Assembly (NCBI RefSeq): GCF_000369065.1
Contig: NZ_KB849806.1
Span: 1 to 64,000, forward strand
Source of the DNA: Acinetobacter haemolyticus CIP 64.3 = MTCC 9819
GTDB lineage: Bacteria; Pseudomonadota; Gammaproteobacteria; Pseudomonadales; Moraxellaceae
Direction of reading: 5' to 3'
Length of the DNA stretch: 64,000 bases
The notes under the pieces are model-generated. The model did no database searches. It saw nothing but the letters and a program-made list of their open reading frames with translations, and was not told the origin of the DNA. Below, one piece after another: positions 58,927-64,000 of the stretch (positions are counted from its first letter, which is position 1; each line of letters opens with the position of its first letter). A program made the position numbers and the translations under genes.

Positions 58927-60393
58927 TTAGTGACCACCACCATTGATTGCTTTCGTCATGTCTTCAACAACTTTCTTCGCATCACCAAAGACCATCATGG
59001 TTTTTTCATTGTAGAACAAGTCGTTGTCTAGACCAGCATAACCTGTTGCCATAGAACGCTTGATCACCATGATCGTACGAGCTTTGTGTGCTTCAAGGAT
59101 CGGCATACCATAAATTGGCGAGCTTGGATCATCTTTCGCAGCTGGGTTTACAACGTCATTTGCACCGATTACAAGTACAACGTCAGTTGCTGGGAAGTCA
59201 GAGTTGATTTCATCCATTTCTAAAATGTCTTCATATGCAACATCAGCTTCAGCTAACAATACGTTCATGTGACCAGGCATACGACCAGCAACTGGGTGAA
59301 TCGCAAAACGTACTTTCACGCCTTGCTCTTTTAAGATTTCACACAGCTCTTTTACCGCATTTTGTGCACGGCCTTGCGCCATACCGTAACCCGGTACAAT
59401 CACAACGCTATCAGCATTTGACATCAAGAAGCCAGCATCATCCGCAGAACCTGAACGATAGTTACGTTGTACTTGCTCACCTTTGTCAGCAGCAACCGCA
59501 GTACCACCCATCGCACCACCAAACAATACATTGATGATCGAACGGTTCATTGCTTTACACATGATGTAAGACAGAATCGCACCAGAAGAACCTACAAGTG
59601 AACCCGCAACGATCAACATGTTATTTTCAAGTGTGAAACCAATACCTGCGGCAGCCCAACCAGAGAATGAGTTCAAGAGTGATACCACAACTGGCATATC
59701 ACCACCACCTACTGGTGCAATCCACATCCAACCAAATGCCAGTGCAAATAGTGTCATGATATAGAATGCTGTTAAGCTATCAGTTGCGAAGTAGATACCA
59801 CCAAATACAAGCATTGCAATAAATAATGCAGCTTGAACAGGTTTTACCCATGCACCAGAGATTGTTTTAGCCCATTTCTTCGCAGCCAATTTACCGTAAG
59901 CAAATACCGATGCAGTAAAGGTAATCGCACCAATGAAACAACCTACAAATAATTCAAAGCGATAAGTACTACTAAAACCAACAAAAGCTGAGTGACCTTG
60001 TGCCACCATTGCATCGTTCACCAATACAAGCTGTTCTGCATCGTATTGACCGAAGTGTGCAGCTTTTAATACGGTTGCGATTGCAATCAATACTGCAGCC
60101 AAACCAACCAAAGAGTGCATCAATGCAACCATTTCTGGCATTTGTGTCATAGGAACTGCACGTGCTTTAGCGATACCGATTACCGCACCAGCAGCCATTG
60201 CAACACCGATCATCCATACCACTGGACCTTCAGCAACGAAGAATGTTGTCAATACGGCGATTGCCATGGCAACCATCCCGTAGCGGCTACCTGCAATTGC
60301 AGTCTTAGGACCAGACAAACCACGTAAAGTTAGGATAAAGAGGACAGCACCTACTAGGTAGAACCAATCCGCATAATCTCGAATAAATTCCAT
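58927..60393 (-). CDS. pntB: NAD(P) transhydrogenase subunit beta
   Basis: The 488-aa beta subunit of the proton-translocating transhydrogenase, which makes NADPH from NADH using the proton gradient. The N-terminal half has about nine membrane helices; the C-terminal half is the NADP-binding dIII domain (VVIVPGYGMAQGRAQNAV, AIHPVAGRMPGHMNVLLAEA, NDVVNPAAKDDPSSPIYGMP). It starts 3 bp after pntAb. Confidence 0.98.
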   Translation of the reverse strand: MEFIRDYADWFYLVGAVLFILTLRGLSGPKTAIAGSRYGMVAMAIAVLTTFFVAEGPVVWMIGVAMAAGAVIGIAKARAVPMTQMPEMVALMHSLVGLAAVLIAIATVLKAAHFGQYDAEQLVLVNDAMVAQGHSAFVGFSSTYRFELFVGCFIGAITFTASVFAYGKLAAKKWAKTISGAWVKPVQAALFIAMLVFGGIYFATDSLTAFYIMTLFALAFGWMWIAPVGGGDMPVVVSLLNSFSGWAAAGIGFTLENNMLIVAGSLVGSSGAILSYIMCKAMNRSIINVLFGGAMGGTAVAADKGEQVQRNYRSGSADDAGFLMSNADSVVIVPGYGMAQGRAQNAVKELCEILKEQGVKVRFAIHPVAGRMPGHMNVLLAEADVAYEDILEMDEINSDFPATDVVLVIGANDVVNPAAKDDPSSPIYGMPILEAHKARTIMVIKRSMATGYAGLDNDLFYNEKTMMVFGDAKKVVEDMTKAINGGGH

Positions 60394-60396
60394 CGC

Positions 60397-60720
60397 TTAG
60401 CCCTCTTTTTTCTTTTGCTTTGGTTTAAACATTTCCAGCATACGAGCTGTTACCGCAAAACCACCAAAAATGTTAATGCTTGCAAGGAATACAGCGATTG
60501 CACCTAAAATACTAATCGGGTTGATGGTCTGAAAATGCACAGAACCTTCAACACCAAGAAATGGCAAACCAACTGTTTGAATCATTGCACCAACAACAAT
60601 AATTGAAGACAAAGCATTCGTTACGGCCATAAGTGGTGTATGTAACGCAGGCGTTACACCCCAAACAACGTAATAACCTACGAAGATGGCAAGGACGAAA
60701 ATTGTAATCGTTTCAACCAT
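60397..60720 (-). CDS. pntAb: NAD(P) transhydrogenase subunit alpha, membrane part
   Basis: A 107-aa membrane segment with three helices ([39 protein letters not shown]), homologous to the C-terminal part of E. coli PntA. Split PntAa/PntAb is usual outside the enterics. It follows pntAa by 11 bp. Confidence 0.95.
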   Translation of the reverse strand: MVETITIFVLAIFVGYYVVWGVTPALHTPLMAVTNALSSIIVVGAMIQTVGLPFLGVEGSVHFQTINPISILGAIAVFLASINIFGGFAVTARMLEMFKPKQKKKEG

Positions 60721-60731
60721 GAGAAATCTCC

Positions 60732-61859
60732 TTAACCACGCTTGAGCAGTACTTGACCGCCATGTGTCACGAGTAACGCTTTTTGGATTTCATCTTCTTG
60801 ATTGATCGCAAAGCCTTTTTCTTTATCAAACAATGTTTCAAGGAAGTTGAATACGTTACGTGCATACAATGCAGATGCCTCTGTCGCAACTGTGCCTGGA
60901 ATGTTTGGAATACCCAAAATTTTCACGCCATTTTCAGTAACAACAGTTTCGCCTTCTTTCGAACCTTCAACGTTACCGCCAGTTTCAACCGCCATATCTA
61001 AGATGACTGAACCTGGTTTCATTTTGGCAACGGTTTCAGCTTTGATCAGACGTGGTGCATTACGACCTGGAATTAATGCAGTCGTGATTACGATGTCAGC
61101 ATTTGATACAGCTTTATCTACGATCGCAGCTTGATCTTTGATGTATTGCTCACCAGGCTGCCAACCATATCCGCTTTTCGCAGCTTCAGCAGCACGTTGT
61201 TTTTCTTCATCGGACATTGGTACGTCTAACCATTTACCGCCTAAAGACTCAACCTGCTCTTTTGCTGTCGGACGTAAGTCAGTTGCTTCTACCACTGCAC
61301 CTAAACGTTTTGCAGTCGCAATCGCTTGTAGACCCGCAACACCAACCCCCATGATCACAACACGCGCAGGTTTTACGGTACCCGCAGCTGTCATTAACAT
61401 TGGGAACATGCGCTGATATTCAGCCGCTGCCAACAATACAGATTTATAACCTGCCAAGTTTGCTTGAGAAGAAAGTACATCCATGTTTTGTGCACGTGAA
61501 AGTGTACGTGGAAGTAATTCCAAAGCAAAAGCAGACACTTGCTGTGTAGCAAACTGATCTAATTCTGGATTGCGGTAAGGGTCAAACATTGCTACTACAG
61601 TGGTATTAGCCGCAAGTTTTTGAATTTCGTCACCTTTCGGAGCACGTACCTTCAAAATAATTTGGCTACCTGTATATGCATCGTCCGTAATGGTTGCGCC
61701 AACTTGTTCATAAGCACTGTCAATATAGGCTGCTTTAACACCAGCACCACGTTCAATGACAATACTATGACCTGCGTTAATCAACTTCTTAACTGTCTCT
61801 GGTGTAGCAGCTACACGACTTTCACCTGCGACAGTTTCGGTTGGGATTCCGATCTGCAT
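60732..61859 (-). CDS. pntAa: NAD(P) transhydrogenase subunit alpha, NAD-binding part
   Basis: The 375-aa soluble dI domain: [43 protein letters not shown]-binding [20 protein letters not shown], and [37 protein letters not shown] precedes the ATG. First gene of pntAa-pntAb-pntB. Alanine dehydrogenase is related but is excluded by the following two genes. Confidence 0.97.
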   Translation of the reverse strand: MQIGIPTETVAGESRVAATPETVKKLINAGHSIVIERGAGVKAAYIDSAYEQVGATITDDAYTGSQIILKVRAPKGDEIQKLAANTTVVAMFDPYRNPELDQFATQQVSAFALELLPRTLSRAQNMDVLSSQANLAGYKSVLLAAAEYQRMFPMLMTAAGTVKPARVVIMGVGVAGLQAIATAKRLGAVVEATDLRPTAKEQVESLGGKWLDVPMSDEEKQRAAEAAKSGYGWQPGEQYIKDQAAIVDKAVSNADIVITTALIPGRNAPRLIKAETVAKMKPGSVILDMAVETGGNVEGSKEGETVVTENGVKILGIPNIPGTVATEASALYARNVFNFLETLFDKEKGFAINQEDEIQKALLVTHGGQVLLKRG

Positions 61860-62551
61860 GAGCGTTCCTCAAGCTAGTTTTTCTTAAGTAAACATCGCGA
61901 CTCGCAATGTTTCCCCCAGGAGTATTCTTTGTAGAGATTTTGGATTTTAATGGAACTTTTTTAAAATTCCACCCAATATTTATTTAATAAATACCTATAT
62001 TTTGAACTGATGATTCACATTCGAATTTAAAACTTGTATGCTCAGCACGTTTGACTTTTGATAAAGCAAATGCTGATTGAGATAAGTTTTTTATTCAAAT
62101 CACTTGTCTTCAAGTCAATAAAGCTGGCTTACATTACGCATGTTTTAAAACATGATCACCAACCAAACTCTATAGTATTTATTCGCCTCTTTCCTTTTAA
62201 GCTCACCATCAGAGCACCAAATGCACATGATTGATATATCCATATGATGATTTACAAGCTTTACAAATTGAGGACTTGATTTGGCATCATAATCATGCAA
62301 TTTCGTAGTGGGATTGGCTTATTTGAACTTTTATTGGTCTTTTCGGCGACTTGTTTTACTGATTTTTCACTGTACGTAAATTTATAACTATTGAAAACTC
62401 AATTATTTTCTCTGTATTTAGGTTTAATCTTTCCAACAGACCCTCAAAATGCAGCAAAAAGAAATGTAAAAAACCAATTCAGCATTTTTTCGAGTGATAT
62501 TTATGACGGTTTTGCCAGACAATTTGATCTTATTGCACAATATTGGTGCAT
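61860..62551. other. 690-bp gap with no convincing gene
   Basis: AT-rich DNA between pntAa and the soxR end. It must contain the pntAa promoter near its left end. Short open frames at 62391-62739 have no start signals or recognisable family, and the sequence shows many stops. Around 62436 the words ACAGACCCTCA match the outer end of the repeat at 20251-20259, but no partner end is found nearby. I read it as decayed or non-coding. Confidence 0.5.
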
Positions 62552-63049
62552 TTATTCAACAGATCCTCTGTCTGCTAAGTCTTTTTGATTCAATAAAAAT
62601 AAAATTTCCTGAAAATGAGCACCCATTGCTTGCTCTGCTAAGCAATCATCTGGATTTCGCAATGGACATTGTTCCAAAGACAAGCAACCACAACCAATAC
62701 ACTGATCCAACTGCTGGCGTAATTGCAATAACATCATAATTTGCTGATCAAGCTGTCCTTGCCATTGTTGTGACATGGTCTGCCAGTCCTTTTTACTTGC
62801 GATCTGTTGCTTAGGTAAGGTCGCAAATGTCTCTTTGATTTGTTTTAAGCTAATTCCAACTTGCTGCGCTGCTTTAATAATTGCAATCCGTCGTAACATT
62901 GCCCGTTGATAGCGACGCTGATTTCCAGTCGTTCTCAGCCCCCAAATCAATTCTTTTTCTTCATAAAAGCGAATCGTCGGGACACTCACACCACTCCGTT
63001 TTGCCAACTCCCCAATACTGAGCCAAGTTTGTAATTGTTGTGATTTCAA
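62552..63049 (-). CDS. soxR: Redox-sensitive transcriptional activator SoxR, TTG start
   Basis: A 165-aa MerR-family regulator: N-terminal helix-turn-helix (SIGELAKRSGVSVPTIRFYEE), dimerisation helix, and the [2Fe-2S] cysteines Cys117, Cys120, Cys122 and Cys128 (CIGCGCLSLEQCP). Oxidation by redox-cycling drugs activates it. The start is TTG 63049 with GAGGT 10 nt upstream; no ATG is available. A SoxR-type operator lies between it and ridA, and overlaps its own ribosome-site DNA, suggesting self-repression. Confidence 0.93.
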   Translation of the reverse strand: MKSQQLQTWLSIGELAKRSGVSVPTIRFYEEKELIWGLRTTGNQRRYQRAMLRRIAIIKAAQQVGISLKQIKETFATLPKQQIASKKDWQTMSQQWQGQLDQQIMMLLQLRQQLDQCIGCGCLSLEQCPLRNPDDCLAEQAMGAHFQEILFLLNQKDLADRGSVE

Positions 63050-63056
63050 AATTTAC

Positions 63057-63087
63057 TTGACCTCTAGTTAACTTGAGCTTTGATACT
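63057..63087 (+). promoter_or_regulatory. SoxR operator and 19-bp-spaced promoter for ridA-MFS
   Basis: TTGACC (63057-63062), a 19-bp spacer, then GATACT (63082-63087): the over-long spacer typical of MerR-family activated promoters. CCTCTAGTTAACTTGAGC (63061-63078) lies across it and differs from the E. coli soxS box CCTCAAGTTAACTTGAGG at two positions. Transcription would run right into ridA and the MFS gene. Confidence 0.85.
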
Positions 63088-63120
63088 AGCATAACTTCGT
63101 TTTCTTTATGGAATCTTGCT

Positions 63121-63540
63121 ATGAATCTTATTAACCCACCAGCCTTTAAAATGATCAATCCAAGTGAGCTATACGACCCGATCAGCAATGGGTATAGCCA
63201 TGTCACCGTGATTCAACCCAATATGCGAACTATTCATATTGCAGGACAAGGTGGCGAGAATAAAAATGGTGAACTTTCACAAGATTTTGACCAACAGGTA
63301 CAACAAGTCTTTTATAATATCCAATACGCTTTAGCATCGGCACAAGCCAAACTTCAAGATATTGCTGTTTTACGTGTCCTCGTTGTCAATCATAATGAGG
63401 ATAAACTTCACAGCTTCACACAAATCATGCAACGCTTATGGAAAGATCATCCATACCCTGTGTGCACGCTTATACCTGTGCCATGTTTAGCATTGAAAGG
63501 CATGCTGATCGAAGTTGAAGCAACAGCATATATCGCATAA
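63121..63540 (+). CDS. RidA family protein
   Basis: A 139-aa protein of the YjgF/YER057c/UK114 family. RidA proper hydrolyses reactive enamine/imine intermediates. Here the middle (MRTIHIAGQGGENKNGELS, DFDQQVQQVFYNIQYALASAQAKLQDI) fits, but the usual Arg-containing end (RxxVxxxxLP) reads PVCTLIPVPCLALKGMLIEVEA without Arg, so it is likely a divergent subgroup (RutC/Rid2-7-like). Start at ATG 63121; an open TTG at 63073 overlaps the SoxR operator. Confidence 0.87.
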   Translation: MNLINPPAFKMINPSELYDPISNGYSHVTVIQPNMRTIHIAGQGGENKNGELSQDFDQQVQQVFYNIQYALASAQAKLQDIAVLRVLVVNHNEDKLHSFTQIMQRLWKDHPYPVCTLIPVPCLALKGMLIEVEATAYIA

Positions 63541-63556
63541 CCAGATCGAGAGAATC

Positions 63557-64000
63557 ATGTCTGCACCTCAAGATATTAGTCAAAATAAGGCCCTGCTATG
63601 GTTTATGGCGACTGCATGTGGTTTATGTGCGGGCGCTAACTATTATAGTCAGCCTCTGATTCACTCTATTCAACAATATTTTCCAGTGACGGAGGGCCAA
63701 GCAGCGCTCACCGTTACTTTTGCTCAAGTGTCTTATGCTTTGGGCTTGCTTTTTATTGTACCTATGGGCGATGTCGTCAACAAAACCAAGTTCATTCCAC
63801 TATTAATGTGTTTATGTGCGCTCGGTTTATTCGTGAGTGCCTTTTCGGTCAATTTACCCATGCTATGGCTTGGTACGATTATGGCTGGGATGTTCTCCGT
63901 TGCAGCACAAATCCTGATTCCACTGGCGACAATGACCGTCAATCCTGAAAAGACAGGTGAAGTGGTCGGATTTTTGATGAGTGGGTTATTGGTTGGGATT
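63557..64000 (+). CDS. MFS transporter, N-terminal part (cut by window edge)
   Basis: From ATG at 63557 (GAGAG upstream) the frame is open to the window end, giving 148 residues. It starts MSAPQDISQNKALLWFMATA and has four hydrophobic helices by the edge, with NYYSQPLIHSI and LGLLFIVPMGDVVNKTKFI, the inter-helix motif A region of the major facilitator superfamily (DHA1-like drug efflux). It follows ridA by 16 bp, so it should share the SoxR-controlled promoter. An efflux pump would fit a SoxR target. Confidence 0.88.
   Translation, partial: MSAPQDISQNKALLWFMATACGLCAGANYYSQPLIHSIQQYFPVTEGQAALTVTFAQVSYALGLLFIVPMGDVVNKTKFIPLLMCLCALGLFVSAFSVNLPMLWLGTIMAGMFSVAAQILIPLATMTVNPEKTGEVVGFLMSGLLVGI

Noticed and set aside
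62436-62446. Second copy of the repeat end (ACAGACCCTCA)
   Set aside because: Only about 11 bp match and no opposite end was found, so chance similarity cannot be excluded.
62391-62739. Short plus-strand frames between pntAa and soxR
   Set aside because: No ribosome site, no family resemblance, and the longer one runs antisense into the conserved soxR C-terminus.

Overview
This window is a stretch of ordinary chromosome from an Acinetobacter species (Moraxellaceae). The evidence is the 5' end of a 16S rRNA gene of Acinetobacter type at the left edge, the gigA-gigB phosphatase/STAS pair, a three-gene transhydrogenase (pntAa-pntAb-pntB), the cysM-rlmD-relA-mazG string with gacS beside it, AT-rich DNA, and protein sequences that read throughout as Acinetobacter. 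I see no prophage, intact insertion sequence, CRISPR array or tRNA gene. The species cannot be fixed from this sequence alone.

Layout. 1-413: 5' end and P1 promoter of a leftward rRNA operon. 743-5348 (rightward): mlaA, gigA-gigB, a nitrilase-family amidase, a small secreted protein and ohr. 5405-11605: the type II secretion ATPase gspE (leftward), a DUF432-type gene with an MscS channel (rightward), and a very large DUF2339 membrane protein (leftward). 11793-22253: polA; the leftward group ppx, accA-tilS-proC-yggT; trxA; rho. A candidate miniature transposable element lies between ppx and trxA. 22649-35819: an Ala-rich lipoprotein, then a leftward string that in enteric bacteria is one block (thrS-infC-rpmI-rplT-pheS-pheT-ihfA) but here is interrupted twice. 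A five-gene segment separates infC from rpmI, and a three-gene segment of unknown genes separates rplT from pheS. 36119-44468: an acyl-CoA ligase, then darP, an HPr-like carrier with rapZ, panC-panB-folK-pcnB, a ComEA-like protein and mazG. 44565-54773: an SDR enzyme, a secreted protein behind very AT-rich DNA, relA, rlmD, a PolB-like exonuclease, cysM and the hybrid kinase gacS. 54851-64000: crotonase, GlxR-like and Hyi-like genes, rsfS, a second SDR, the transhydrogenase, a decayed-looking gap, and the divergent soxR / ridA-MFS unit cut by the window edge.

How the genes work together. Most are core genes: translation (thrS, infC, rpmI, rplT, pheST, rsfS, darP, tilS, rlmD), stringent and global control (relA, ppx, rho, gacS, gigAB, ihfA), cofactor synthesis (panBC, folK), and redox or envelope homeostasis (ohr, trxA, pntAB, soxR, mlaA, mscS). 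The points most worth a second look are the SoxR operator with a 19-bp-spaced promoter at 63057-63087, the rho leader with a 29-codon ORF, infC starting at ATT, the MITE-like element at 19994-20259, and two diverged tail-anchored paralogues flanking a ParB-like gene at 26824-29402. I did not find a clearly new multi-gene system; the paralogue/ParB-like trio is the nearest candidate.
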